Assembly (NCBI RefSeq): GCF_000485595.1
Contig: NW_014577129.1
Span: forward strand, 60,512-106,306
Source of the DNA: Priapulus caudatus
Taxonomy: Eukaryota; Priapulida; Priapulimorpha; Priapulimorphida; Priapulidae
Length of the DNA: 45,795 nucleotides
Reading direction: 5' to 3'
Shown: positions 30,035-43,665 of the stretch, piece after piece
Numbering within the stretch: position 1 is the stretch's first letter
How the letters are laid out: every line of letters begins with the position of its first letter
Notes under the pieces: generated by a model
Told to the model about the DNA's origin: nothing
The model's input: the letters and a program-made list of their open reading frames with translations, nothing else
Databases searched by the model: none
Made by a program: the position numbers and the translations under genes

Positions 30035-31727
30035 CTGTATACTACATACGACATACAGAGGGCACGTCCTGCATGTTACTGTCGCTACGTTCATGAGCCA
30101 TAGGGACTCTGCTGACAGATGCTACTGCCAGAGTGGGGTGCTGCAGGATTTTTCGTGCGTAGTTTCTCTGGCCAATAAGAAAATATTTACGAGTAATATT
30201 TAATTTAATTTATTTAAGAGAATAATGTTTTGCCTTGCTTTGTAGGAGACAGTTGTTTGTCATTATTTTTTTGTTCGTATTCATTTATTATCGTGTATTT
30301 ATTGTAAGTATCACTTGTACGCGCGAGTGGCGAGTAGGTGTTTGATCGAAAGCATTTAGTGTCGTCACCACTTATTCTGATTTCGCCGCTTATTGCCTCC
30401 AATCATTGACTGCAGGAGGGGGAGGGCCCCTGTAATCAATATGCGAGCTATGTGAATGGTCGGCACTCGTCCGACATTCACTAGTCTGCGATGATGATCG
30501 ATCGTAGTGGGCACCTCTCACTCTGCAGTGTCGTCATAGTGGCACTCGTAGATATGCGCGATATATATATATATATATATATATCAGGAGAGATTAATAG
30601 GGAAGGAGTTGTAGACGATCAATAAACGAGGGAAATTCCGTCATTACTAGCCTTAGAATACCTACGAATTACTACGCATAGATACCAACTTGAGCTCAAA
30701 ATTCGGGTACACAGTACATTCGCCGTTAGCAATCAGTGCGAAAGCGTTTCCTCATAATCACCAGCAAGTCCGGAGATACGACTAAAAGGTACGACACGAT
30801 TATACCATTCTTTGGACCACTCAATTCAAACGTATTGCCTGCCGAACTTGAAACAAAAGGCAGGCTAGTTTTTTTGTTTTTTTTTTTTTTTTACTACGCA
30901 CTCTTGATTCACTTGCGAGGCGGTTGTGCTCGCTGGGAGATTGGACTGTCGACGCAACACCTGGAGATAGACCTTTGTTGACCGCAGGTAACAGATACTA
31001 CTGGCATGACGGCATATCAGCTGGTATGCCCCACCAAACGCAGCCCAGCCCGATGACAGGCAAGCAGCTCCTGCCCAATCTTAGTGAGCGACACGCTCAT
31101 CGCGAGATGAGCCAAGAGATGCGTTTAGTAGGCTGGCTTTTGTTTCAAGTTTATTGAAGTAACACTCACTTCCCTAATTATCATATCTGAATATATATAA
31201 TATAGTAATATATATGGCGATGTAGAATAATATAGATATGCACTCGCCCAACATTCACTAGTCTGTACGATAATTGATTCGTAGAGAGCGCATGCTCACT
31301 GCGGGAAGTTTGTCAAATGTCGTGACGTTATGCGTGCGGCTGGGAATAGTCAGCACTCGTTCGACATTCAACATATATGGCGGATGCTATGATCTACTAT
31401 CCACTGAGTCTATCGGATCAGTAGAGGGCACTCCTCACCTCCGACGGATATTTCATACGTTGCAGAGAAAGGTTGAATGGTTTCTTCGGCGAAGCTGCTT
31501 GAGGGAAGGAGTTTGGCGCGGGAGTCGGTTACTCCGCCGGTGAAACGAAGTGCGATGTAACTGCCACGTCGTGACGCGAATCAACTGGCGCGAGCGCCAG
31601 GCATCGGACAAGGACGCACAGATTGCAGCTGGTACTACATATCCGCTGCGTCGGCGGAGTAAGGTGTGACCACAGGCGCAGTCTGCTTGCACGGCTGGCC
31701 GCGCAGGTCAGAGGCGTGGTACGATGG
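30035..31727 (+). other. Intron after exon N, first copy
   Basis: No exon could be found, in particular none matching the missing part of RUN2. It contains a (TA)n run at 30567-30584 and a poly-T run at 30870-30891. The whole stretch reappears with many indels and some real differences at 32595-34490. Within it, TTCACTAGTCTG and GATCG-TAGTGGGCAC blocks recur (30478 and 31254), an older local duplication. Confidence 0.7.
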
Positions 31728-32021
31728 TTTAGAGATAGTAGAGGGAGAGAGAAGAGAGAGAGAGAGGAGAGAGAGAGAGCAGAAGGAGAGAGAAGAGAAG
31801 AGAGAGAGAGAGAAGAGAGAGAGATGACGGCGAGAGAGAGCGAGAGCGAGAGCGGCGCGAAGAGCGGAAGAGCGAGACAGAGAGAGAAGAGAGAGAGAAG
31901 AGAGAGAGAGACACGAGAGAGAGAGAGTTAAGAGGGGAGAGAGAGAGAGAGGAGGAGGGAGGGAGGGAGGGAAGAGAGGGAATGAGAGGGACGAGAGAGA
32001 GAGGAGAGACGAGAGAGAGAG

Positions 32022-32089
<68 letters not shown>

Positions 32090-32191
32090 AGAGAAGAGAA
32101 GAGAGAGAAGAGAGAGAGAGAAGAGCAGAAGAGCAGAGAGAGATGAGAGAGGAGAGAGAGAGAGGAGAGAGAGAGAGCGAGGCGAGCGAAT
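31728..32191. repeat. (GA)n-rich low-complexity tract ending at the gap
   Basis: About 460 bases of GAGAGA-type sequence with interspersed GGAGGGAGGGAGGG run up to the Ns. Antisense frames of Ser/Leu repeats are meaningless. Such a tract is a likely cause of the assembly break. Confidence 0.93.
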
Positions 32192-32201
32192 NNNNNNNNN
32201 N
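32192..32201. other. Assembly gap (10 N)
   Basis: Ten consecutive N. The sequence on the right restarts inside exon N, which already lies at 29642-29768, so the true distance is unknown and the flanks overlap in content. Confidence 0.99.
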
Positions 32202-32316
32202 CTACCCCTCGTACTCCTTGGCAGTGGACGCTGGTGTACCTCTGCGGCAGCGCTCTGGCCGCAGAAACACAGGCAATTGTTTCCGCCAACAGGCTTCTTC
32301 ACCTGGGACTTCATAG
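32202..32316 (+). pseudogene. DENND5: Damaged 3' copy of DENND5 exon N
   Basis: It begins mid-exon (CCTCGTACTCC against CTCGTACACTG) and continues CTGGTGTACCTCTGCGGC, TTTCCGCCAACA and CTTCTTCACCTGGGACTTCA, followed by donor GTACTA. Inserted bases break the frame, and the acceptor and first half are missing. This is most likely a second haplotype or an uncorrected read joined to the first contig. Confidence 0.85.
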
Positions 32317-34987
<2,671 letters not shown>

Positions 34988-35085
34988 TGGCCGCCGGCAT
35001 CTGCTGCGGTGGAACGGTGGCACCCATGTGAATTACTCCCATGGTTTCATACCTTGCTGTGTAGAGAAACGAAGCATGCAAACCG

Positions 35086-35157
35086 TTAGGCTACGTTCTA
35101 TTGTTCACTGCAGAGATCACATTAGGCATGTTCTATTGTTCGCTGCAGAGATCACAT
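35086..35157 (+). repeat. 35-bp duplicated 3' splice site ahead of the terminal exon
   Basis: TTCTATTGTTCACTGCAG with AGATCACAT (35096-35122) is repeated at 35131-35157 as TTCTATTGTTCGCTGCAG with AGATCACAT, one mismatch in 27 bases. Both copies are preceded by TTAGGC. The upstream acceptor would add 35 nt and shift the frame. The downstream one gives the conserved DHMLHQW reading. Confidence 0.92.
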
Positions 35158-35332
35158 GCTGCACCAGTGGCTCCCCCTGATTGCGGACTCGCCGGTGACG
35201 GAGAGCATGTTCGAGGAGAGGTCGTTCTTCCGTGACCCCGGCCTCGTCACTTTCCTCGTTCAGATCCTGCAGAGTCTCACAGAGTTCTCCATCATACTGG
35301 AGCCCTCCTTAGTGAAGGGGATCGGCATGTAG
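35149..35332 (+). CDS. DENND5: DENND5 terminal exon, end of RUN2 and stop
   Basis: It reads DHMLHQWLPLIADSPVTESM, FEERSFFRDPGLVTFLVQI, LQSLTEFSIILEPSLVKGI, GM and TAG. It matches the DENND5 C-terminus (DH-x-LH-x-W, L-x-x-LQ-x-L-x-EF, E-x-SLVKGI) to its last residues, so the end of the protein is natural. It enters in phase 2, while exon N leaves in phase 1. The missing exon or exons between must therefore have a total length of 1 modulo 3, and by comparison with the vertebrate protein encode about 57 residues. Confidence 0.97.
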
Positions 35333-35545
35333 AACCCCGTACCTAGGTCTGCACATGGTTGCTGAGTACCTTAATCAGAGTGTTCGATATTGGTCTCCAG
35401 TGTGTTTGATCCATGTCACTGGTAATGGTCTGCTATGAGAATCTGGTATCAAACACCTAGCTCTGCCTTTCTTGCAATGAGTCAAAGGCTAGTGGGTGAA
35501 GGCCAGTCAACCAGAAATCAAAATAAAATTTATATTGAGTTTTAT
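35333..35545 (+). other. DENND5: 3' UTR of DENND5 with polyadenylation signal
   Basis: Non-coding sequence follows the TAG. AATAAA at 35522-35527 is the first canonical polyadenylation signal, about 190 nt after the stop. The cleavage site about 15-25 nt further is inferred. Confidence 0.75.
35522..35527 (+). terminator. DENND5: Polyadenylation signal AATAAA
   Basis: Canonical hexamer in an A/T-rich context after the DENND5 stop codon, followed by a TTTTATGCTCTG stretch that could serve as the downstream element. Confidence 0.75.
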
Positions 35546-35859
35546 GCTCTGCACAAACATTTTATATGGCGTGTAGTAGTGAAACTCAATTGAATGAGTA
35601 TTTTATTTGTGCAGTCAGCTTGCCTGGTTACCGCACCGATCGTGTATGTGTATATTGCGCATGGGCGTGAGATCTTTTGATTGCCACTGAACATGTTATA
35701 AGTCCGATGAACAAAACGTATTGTGGTGTAAAAATGTAGAAAGTATGGTGCTCTTCCACCTCCCCCCGCCCCTTCCACCTGCCGCTGCGCACTTCCTCCG
35801 AACAATATGCCCTTATTGCCCTCTCTCTCCTCGTGTCACGCAACCGTTCTGTCTGTGTC

Positions 35860-38520
35860 TGCCTCCCAGAATACTGGCCCCACCGCCTGTCTCCTGCCCG
35901 GCAGAATACTGCCACGTGTCTCCTCCAGAATACTGCCCGCCACGTGTCTCCTCGCCAGAATAGCTGCCCACCGTGTCTGCCTCCGCAGAATACTCCCCCA
36001 CGTGTCTCCTCCCAGAATGGCCTGCCGGCCTGGCGCCGCCACCACGCACGTGTCTCATCCCAGAATGACTGGGCCGCCCAACGCCTGTCTCCCTCGGCCA
36101 GAATACTGCCCAGTGGTCTCATGCCAGAATACTGGCCCCACGTCAGTCGCCTCACCAGAATTACTGCCCCCCCCACTGTGGTCCCCTCCACCGCAAGAAC
36201 TCACTGGCCCGCTACGTGTCTCCCTCATCCAGAATACTGCCCCACGCTGGTCATCCTCCAGAGATACCTTTGGCCGTGAGGCTTGGCCCCGGCCACGGTG
36301 TCTGCCTCGGCCAGAAACTGCCCCACCGGTGTCTCCTCCACAGAGATACTGCCGCCCGCTACGTGTTTCCGTCCCAGGAATACTGCCGGCCCACGTGTCT
36401 GCCCTCGCCAGCAATACTGGCCCCACGGTGTCTCCTCCCAGAATCTGCCACCACGTGTTCATCGCTCCCCAGAAGTACCTGCCCGCACGTGTCTCAGTCC
36501 AGATTGAGATCTGCCCGGCGGGACTACCGGATGTCTCCCTCAGCCAGAAATACTGCCCCACGTGTCTCATCCCAAGAATAACCTGCGTCTATGGGCCGTG
36601 TTTTCCCTCCGGCAGAATACTGCCCCACGTGTGCCTCCGCTCCAAGAATCTGGCCCGCTAAACGTGTCCTCCCTCCCAGGACATATACTGCCCCACGCTT
36701 ATGTCTCCCTCCCAGAATACTGCTCAACCGGCCAGCCCCACACCCCACGTGTTCTCCTCACAGAATACGTTGCCCTATACGTGTTTCCCTGCCCAGAATA
36801 CTGCCCCTCACGTGTCTCCGCTCCCAGAATACTGCCCCTACCGTGTCTCCCTCCGCAAGAATTACTGCCCCACGTGTCTCCCGCCTCCAGAATACTGCCG
36901 CCACGTGTCTCCCTCCAGCAGAATAACTAGCCCCAACGTGTCTCCTCCCAGACCAGAATACGTGCCCCTACGTGTTTTCTCCCAGTCGACAATACTGCCG
37001 CTCGTGTCTCCCTCCCAGAATAACTGCCCCTACGTGTCTCCCTCCGCAGAATACTGCCGCACGTGTCTCCCTCCCCAGAATACGTGCGCCTACGTGTGCT
37101 CCTCCAGAATACTGCCGCCAGCCGTGCGTCTCATCCCAGGCAATACTAGCCCAGGCTAAACGTGTTTCGCCTAGCCAGAATACTGCCCCGATCGTGCGTC
37201 TTCCTCCCAGAATTACTGCCCATACGGTCTCCCTCCCAGAATACTGCCCACGTGTCCTTCCCCTCCCAGAATACTGCCGCCAGGCGTGTCTCCTCCCAGC
37301 GAATACTCCACGTGTTTTTCCCTCCCAGAATACTGCCGCACGTGTCTCACGCTCCAGCAGAACTACTGCCCTAACGTGCTCTCCCTCCCAGAATACTGCC
37401 CCACGTGCTTCCTCCCAGAATACCTGCCCCCACGGTGTCTCTCCAGAATAGCTGCCCACTACGTGTTTCCCTCCCAGACATACTGGGCCTACGTGTTCTT
37501 CCCTCCCAGAATATGGCCCCTACCCGTCTGGGGGGTTTTTCGCCTCGCCAGAATATGGCGTCCACTGTCTCTCCCAGAATACTGCCCGCACGTGTCTCCC
37601 TCCCAGAATTACTAGCCCACTGTGTCATCCTCCGAGAATACTGGCCCCAGCGTGTCTCCCTCCCAGAAGACTGCCCCCACGCTGGTCTGCCCTCCCGAGA
37701 ATACTCTTGCCCTAACGCTGTCTCCCTCCCAGAATACTTGCCCACGTGTCTCCCCTCCCAGACATACGCCCACGTGGTCCTTTTTCCTCTTCCCATGAAA
37801 TACTGCCCGCTACGTGGTTTCCCTCGCCAGAATAACTGCCCACGTGTCTCCCTCCTCAGCAATACTGCCCCACGTGTCGCGCCCTTCCAGAATACTGCCC
37901 TACGGTCTCGCCTCGCAGAAATAATGCCTGCCACGTGTCTCCCTCACAGACATACTGCCCCAGCGGCTCGGTCCTCCCAGAATACTGCCCCACGTGTCCT
38001 CCCTTCCCAGAATACTGCCCCCTACGTGTTTCTTCCGCTCCAGACTACTGGCCCGCACGCTGTCTCCTCCCAGAATACTGCCCTACGTGTTTCCCTCCCA
38101 GATCACTGCCCTAACAGCATAGTAGGTTTCCCTCCCAGAAAACTGCCCCACGTGTACTCGCTCCGCAGAATTACTCGCCCTACGTGTTTCCCTCCCAGAA
38201 TACTGCCATCCCGACGTGTCTTCTCCAGAATACTCGCCCTACCGTGTTCCTTGCCACTTCCCAGAATACTGCCCACGTTGTCTCCCCTCCCAGAATACTC
38301 GCGCTACGTGTCTCGCCTCCCCAGAATACTGCCCCCCACCACGTGTTCCCTCCCAGAATACTGCCCCACGTGTCTCCTCCCAGAATACTGCCCTACGTGT
38401 TTCCCTCCCAGAATACTGCCCCACGTGTCTCCTCCCAGAATACTGCCCTACGTGTCTCCCTCCCAGAATACTGCCCTACGTGTCTCCCTCCCAGAATACT
38501 GCCCTACGTGTCTCATCCCT
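35860..38520. repeat. 28-bp minisatellite, ~90 units, with clean 3' end
   Basis: The unit is TACGTGTCTCCCTCCCAGAA then TACTGCCC. The last five or so units (about 38380-38510) are near-perfect. Earlier ones carry mounting single-base insertions. Open frames of several hundred codons in both directions are produced by the repeat and should not be annotated. Confidence 0.95.
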
Positions 38521-38803
38521 AACACCATCCAACGTGTTCTCTTGTTTGTACAACCTCTTCTTTCTATATTACCCTAAATGAAGGTAGGTTTTTATTTTCT
38601 TCAATGTTTTTTTTTTGCAATAAACCCTCTTTATTTGTCGTGATATGCATGCAAGCTTGCCAAAAGGTAGGACGTGTAGATAGATAGAACATTACTAGAA
38701 TAGACTTGATGTGTACAAATCAGATATGTAGTACTAGTAGCCACTATTAGATGTTCGATATTGTTCGATGGTTTTTCTCCGTTCTCTCCGTTGTTCTCTC
38801 CAG
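38521..38803 (+). other. Unique sequence before candidate exon
   Basis: It contains a possible second polyadenylation-like AATAAA at 38619-38624 and a long pyrimidine-rich tract (GTTTTTCTCCGTTCTCTCCG) just before the candidate exon. Nothing else is recognised. Confidence 0.5.
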
Positions 38804-38877
38804 GCGTAACTGGCCTATTAAATGAGATTTATCGAGTGTTGTTAGGGGTTGGAGTGGATTCCACCCGTGCAGATACG
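38804..38877 (+). CDS. Candidate orphan exon of an unknown transcript
   Basis: Strong acceptor CTCTCCAG and consensus donor GTAAGT bound 74 bases with one open frame, reading VTGLLNEIYRVLLGVGVDST then RADT, with two bases carried from the previous exon. The other two frames have early stops. I do not recognise the peptide. It lies 3.5 kb past the DENND5 stop and is not part of the known DENND5 C-terminus. It may be the first visible exon of a neighbouring gene, a lineage-specific 3' extension, or chance. No partner exon was found downstream. Confidence 0.35.
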
Positions 38878-39067
38878 GTAAGTGACAGCTTGTCATGATG
38901 GCGGGGTGTTTACCGGCAGACCGTCGTGCTGCCGTTTAGAACGAGCACAAACGCGCTCATCCGGAGCATTGCGATCGCTGCCTGTCGAAGTATTCCATTT
39001 CATTGTGATTATTTGTTAGTTTGTTGTTATTTATTGTTACTATATATTGTGTATTGCGTACGTGCGC

Positions 39068-39102
<35 letters not shown>

Positions 39103-39300
39103 TGAACGAGAGTTTTATCGTTGGCGTCGGGGGTCCGTCGTGACAGCCTAGCGTGCGTGCGTGCGTGCGTGTGTACGTGTGTGCGTGCGTGCGTGCGTGC
39201 GTACGTGAACGAGCGTTTTATCGTTGCCGTGGGAGGTCCTTCGTGACAGCCTAGCGTACGTGCGTGCGTGCGTGCGTGCGTGCGTGTATGAATGTGTTTA
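38878..39300. repeat. (GTGC)n microsatellites inside a ~100-bp duplication
   Basis: Three (CGTG)n runs (about 39056-39105, 39150-39205, 39253-39288) are separated by two copies of ACGAG-GTTTTATCGTTG and GTCGTGACAGCCTAGCG. So a unit with its own microsatellite has been tandemly duplicated. Confidence 0.88.
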
Positions 39301-40345
39301 TACATCAACCTCACGTTGTCTAGCGTCAGCAATATGAGATTAAACACGAACGTGAGTGGCCCGCCGGTCATTGGCTCCCAGCAATCCATTCACGCGCATT
39401 CAACTTACCTTATTACCTACTGCCAGCAATTTAACTCGGTGGGGATCATATTTGCCACAGAGGTGCCACCTGTAGGCAAGCAACAGTCTTCGCCCACTAG
39501 AGTAGATTCATTCTATACAAGTCAGTCGTTAATTGTCAACTTTGTGGTTCTATGGCAGGATAGTTATTTGAAGCGTTTAGAAGCTTGCAATATGATCACC
39601 AACAATTCCAGTGAACATACTATGCATATTTGTATCGTGTAAAGAGTGGGTCTTTCGTATCACGTCGTATCAAGAGAAGATTATCGATATTGTCTATTAT
39701 TGTGAACGTATAAATATGTTCATACTACTCTTGCCCGTATAACTGAACGTATTCCTGCTTCTGAGTATGGGAAGGAAACTCAATGGGTCAACAGTTTACG
39801 CAACGTAAAACAAATGAGTGTGAGTATGAGTTTGGTTGAAGAGTATGCCGACTGTAAGTAGGCACGCCTTGTACCTCCCACGTGATGATGCTATGTGTAC
39901 AACCAGTATATCTTCGATTTGTATGTATGCAACTCCAATTACCAGAAATGTCGGAAGAGGTCGCGCAGAAATGATCGTGTCAATGATGGATGATTCTTCG
40001 CTTAGCCATGATACATATTAGTTTGCTATGATGCATTCCCGACCGTATTCGTTGGGTATTTCTTAATCCACCGCATCTTAATTTCTAGCTAACGATTACA
40101 GGTAATCGTATTGGAAATTTTATAGGACGGATACTTTTTTATGAACAGATTGTATTTACAATTGGTGCCTTGCTGGCAGTGTGTGTGTGCACGCGCGCGA
40201 GGGGTGTGGGGGGGGGTGTCCTTCTACGTTTAATCGGAGTTCATTGTAGCATCTAGAAAATCATGAGATTGTCAGATCATCATTATTATGTTGTTGAAGT
40301 TGTCATTCTTGAAATTCGCTCAACGATGACCATTTTAATTGCCGC
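39301..40345. other. Unassigned sequence
   Basis: Two open frames (39292-39642, 116 codons; 39836-40021, 61 codons) show no recognised family, splice context or start context. I see no convincing gene. A GGGGTGTGGGGGGGGGTGTC stretch lies at about 40201-40220. Confidence 0.5.
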
Positions 40346-40356
40346 CTGGTAGATAT

Positions 40357-40430
40357 ATATGCAAGAGTCCATAATAGAAAATTTAGAGAAGTTTTTTTCT
40401 ACTATGGACTCTTGATGGATATGCAAGAGT
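40357..40430. repeat. Small hairpin element between 12-bp direct repeats
   Basis: AAGAGTCCATAATAGAAA (40363-40380) and TTTCTACTATGGACTCTT (40396-40413) form an 18-bp stem with one mismatch. ATATGCAAGAGT occurs at both sides (40357-40368 and 40419-40430). It is probably a miniature inverted-repeat insertion. Confidence 0.7.
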
Positions 40431-42330
40431 ACACCGCATCGTGAGAGTTAGTGCCGTAGCCCGTGGGTTCTGAAATGATAATATACTACATCTACTAGCA
40501 TCTCCTAGTCATAAGAGTAAGAGTGTAGTTTTCGCTTAGATCCTTCCTTATAGTCACTCGTCATTCTGTCTTGATGGATCTATACAAGCAAGAAGAGTTT
40601 TAAATGGCAATATTGTGATAACAGCGGCTCGACATGATTGGTTAGATATTCAGTAGTAAACTAAATCTATGTTGAATTGGTTAAATCGTTAATTACTCAT
40701 AGTGGTCCTTTATGATTTCTGTTCAGTCAACTATGGAATGTTGCATGATATGATATATAAATATGATGTTCGGATTAATTATCAGTTTCTACTATTTCAA
40801 CTGTGTATACGATTAAATAAGACAGGCGGATAATTATTAATATTAATATTATTATTATACGGTGATGCTACGTAGACAGTGATCGCGCTGGTCACTGCAG
40901 TGCAATAGATATAGATGTTGTTGTTGTCGGTTTAAATGTCGACGGTTAGTTCGTTCCCACGTGCAAGGCGGAATGTCGATTTTACTTCACAACCGTTTAA
41001 AATTTCCGGAGCTCCTTTAAACGATAGCCACGATTAAGTGCCCATATTGACGCGTTGATGAGTTTTGGCATTCTCTGGGTCTTCGTAAAAGGGTTTACGG
41101 GCATTTGCGGCTGCGCTGTGCGAATGCTGTTTTTGGAGCGTGAGGTTTTTTTCTACGCAGCGACGTCATCGTTTTAAGTTACAGCACGCGTAATGCTTAC
41201 GTGTATGGTTGGCCATCGTACTCAGAAATCGTTATTTCAACCGCGGTAAAAAAAATTATTATTTGTGAGTGCGACAGCTAACCATAATCACAATTCTAGC
41301 AAATGGTCATATTGAATGGGCTGTAGTTGAGAGTAAGACTTGATGTATTCGACGGAAGGGACATCCCGACGTGACACAGCACGTCGTATTTACGAGGCGT
41401 AGTGTGAATTACAATACAACCTTTATTAGAAAAATATATAACGCGATATATCGGCGGGAAAAAACACGAGTACGCATCGTTGAAACTTAGTGCACGCTGT
41501 TGCTATCATAGTTTCACCCCTTTGGTTGGTCAATTCTTTGATTGAGACAAGTGTGTACCCACCGAGTTACGTAGTAAAATCACTAGTATTGTTGCTGTCA
41601 TAGCTAGTCAAAACCACACAAGTATTATTTATTTCCTGTCAGAGTGCTTAACATTGTTCTAATCATTATAGTGAGTGTAAATCCGATATTTCTAATGACG
41701 CAATTTGTAATGGACATATCCAGGGTTGTGTCAACTGGCGGGGATAAACGACAAGATGGCGACCGTGTCGTGTGATGTATGGCCTGTTTTCATAGACGTA
41801 TGTATCTTAATAAAACTATTTTAATGTTATTTGACAGATGCGTTTTTTGTAGAATTGTCTCGATGTTATGCCGTTTTTTTATACATTTTTTATTTATTTA
41901 GGTAATTATCCATGCATACATAATTTGTTAATTCATGAAATTAGATAACTACCAAGTATGTATACACAGAAAGTATGACTAGCGCACTTATTTCCATTTG
42001 GACTATCGAAATATACAAATTTGTAATTTTCACAAGTTAAACTTTTTCATAATCTTTACATTTCTCATACCCTATTTACAATCCGAATCAGATAAGTGAA
42101 ATTCAAACTCGTTTGCATCTAAACGTTTCAACCTTTTCCATCAGACATTTTTAGATAGTGTTCTGATTAGATTAGATTGATTAGATTAGATTGGTAAAAT
42201 ATATCAACCGCTGTTAAATTATGTGTAACAAGTCCTCTGATTGGGTGAAAGGGCAATTATATTATATTCCCTCCTTTCTCTCCTCTTTCCTTCCTCCTCC
42301 CCTCTCACTCCATTCCCCTCAGTATTTCCC
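40431..42330. other. Unassigned AT-rich sequence with MITE remnants
   Basis: No gene was recognised. At 41200-41270 is a compact remnant of the CAGAAATAATTATT element family (left TIR joined to right TIR: TGGTTGGCCATCG, CAGAAATCG, ACCGCGGTAAAA). At 42206-42250 lies a reverse-complement interior fragment (AACCGCTGTTAAATTATGTG, CCTCTGATTGGGT). Confidence 0.6.
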
Positions 42331-42332
42331 TC

Positions 42333-42673
42333 CCCCTCTCGCGGATAGTATCGCCCACGGCATCAGTTGCACGGTGAAAAGTTAGCCAGGCAAATGACTG
42401 GTTTTCAGCCTCAACTTTTTCTCCCCACCAAAGCACAGAATGTGGATATACGGCTATAATACGCGTTTTTACAGTCACACAAACAAACATACACGCACGC
42501 GACCGGACGCGCACACGCGGGTATGGTCGCACGCACGCGTGTGCGTGTATTATAGCCGTAAATTCACATTTTGTGCATCGCGAGGTGAAAAAGTTTCGGC
42601 TGAAATACGGCCATTACTGCAAAAGTCTTTCCATGCTTGACTGTTCGTGGGCGATACCATCCGCGAGAGGCGA
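42333..42673. mobile_element. ~340-bp foldback-type element with ~140-bp inverted arms
   Basis: The left arm (CCTCTCGCGGATAGTATCGC, CCACGG, GAAAA, CAGCC, AACTTTTTC, GCACAGAATGTGGATATACG, GCTATAATACGCG) is matched by the reverse complement of the right arm ending CGGGCGATACCATCCGCGAGAGG-like at 42650-42670, with about 75-80 percent identity by eye. The loop is an (ACGC)-rich stretch. No transposase is visible. It lies immediately next to a long (ACGC)n/(AC)n microsatellite. Confidence 0.78.
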
Positions 42674-42712
42674 GTGAAGAAGAAGAAACGGAGAGATGCG
42701 AGACATATTATA

Positions 42713-42728
42713 TACACACACGCACGCA

Positions 42729-42760
<32 letters not shown>

Positions 42761-42826
42761 CACACACGCACACACGCACGCACGCACGCGCACGAACACA
42801 CACACACATACACACACACACAAACA

Positions 42827-42862
<36 letters not shown>

Positions 42863-42898
42863 CACACACGTGTGCGTGCGTGCGTGTGTGCGCGCGTG
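42713..42898. repeat. (ACGC)n/(AC)n microsatellite
   Basis: Long alternating ACGCACGC and ACACAC runs, ending in a GTGTGCGTGCGTGC stretch that is the reverse complement of the start, so the tract can fold back. Open frames rich in Thr/His/Arg or Cys/Val are compositional. Confidence 0.95.
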
Positions 42899-43375
42899 TG
42901 TATTATAAGATAATAATTTATATTAATATGTTACAGTTAATATGTCTACATACACTGTCTATGTAAGTAAAAAATGGACTGCAACGTTTTGAATAGTAAT
43001 TTCTGTTCTCCAAATTATATCGATAATTAGTAGCCATCATTATGAGGAATACATATTCATTCCACATTCACAAATTCCATACCCCCGTTACTGCCGCTCC
43101 ATTCCTCCCACCCATTCTCTTCCTCTTACTTTCTCTGCCTCTATCTCTCTGTCTGTCTTTCGCTCTCACCCAATTGCGTTCTCCACCCTATTTCTCCGTC
43201 TGCCTCCATCGTTTTACATATCTTTAACTGCCTCTCTCCATGTCAAGATACTTCACTTATTACTTAAGTAGGATAACTTACCATCCATTTGTATAAGTAA
43301 CTCATCAATAGTATTTTACATATCTGATAGCACGCATGTTTATATCGCAATTTTTCTGACTACATGACTCCGATG
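42899..43375. other. Unassigned sequence
   Basis: AT-rich, then a CT-rich stretch at 43090-43240. No gene is recognised. Confidence 0.55.
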
Positions 43376-43440
43376 CCACACACACATACACACACGCACA
43401 CATACACGCACACACGCACATAGACGCACACGCACACAGA
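43376..43440. repeat. (AC)n/(ACGC) microsatellite
   Basis: Short interrupted ACACACAT and ACACGCAC runs directly before a GGCGTAGCCAGG element. Confidence 0.88.
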
Positions 43441-43443
43441 CGC

Positions 43444-43630
43444 CAATGGCGTAGCCAGGAATTTTGATTGGGGGGGGGGGGTCCTCGAGCGAGTAATAAG
43501 GGTCTGAAATATTTTTTTTTTTAGCGTATAAAATGTAAAAATAAGTGCTATTCAACAATCAATTGATTTTATTTTGATTGGGGGTTCTAGGGCCCCAGGA
43601 CCCCCCCCCCCACCCTGGCTTACGCGCTTG
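43444..43630. mobile_element. 187-bp non-autonomous element, GGCGTAGCCAGG type
   Basis: The left end CAATGGCGTAGCCAGG and the inverted right end CAAGCGCGTAAGCCAGGG are imperfect inverted repeats. A long G run follows the left end and a long C run precedes the right end. GGCGTAGCCAGG ends are common among hAT-like non-autonomous elements of marine animals. No target duplication is clear. Confidence 0.7.
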
Positions 43631-43665
43631 CGACTGCAATGACGACACAAGCACCGCGCGCGCGC

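Noticed and set aside
37405-38577. 390-codon open frame (ILPHVSPPRILPYVS repeats)
   Set aside because: It is the product of the 28-bp minisatellite. The frame drifts with the indel noise, and other frames are equally open.
39292-39642. 116-codon frame downstream of DENND5
   Set aside because: It starts in a GTGC repeat, has no recognised motif and ordinary non-coding composition.
39836-40021. 61-codon frame with RNVGRGRAEMIVSMMDD
   Set aside because: It looked faintly protein-like, but no family, splice site pair or longer frame supports it.
42550-42867. Cys/Val-rich frames in the ACGC microsatellite (also 43552-43794)
   Set aside because: They are microsatellite translations only.
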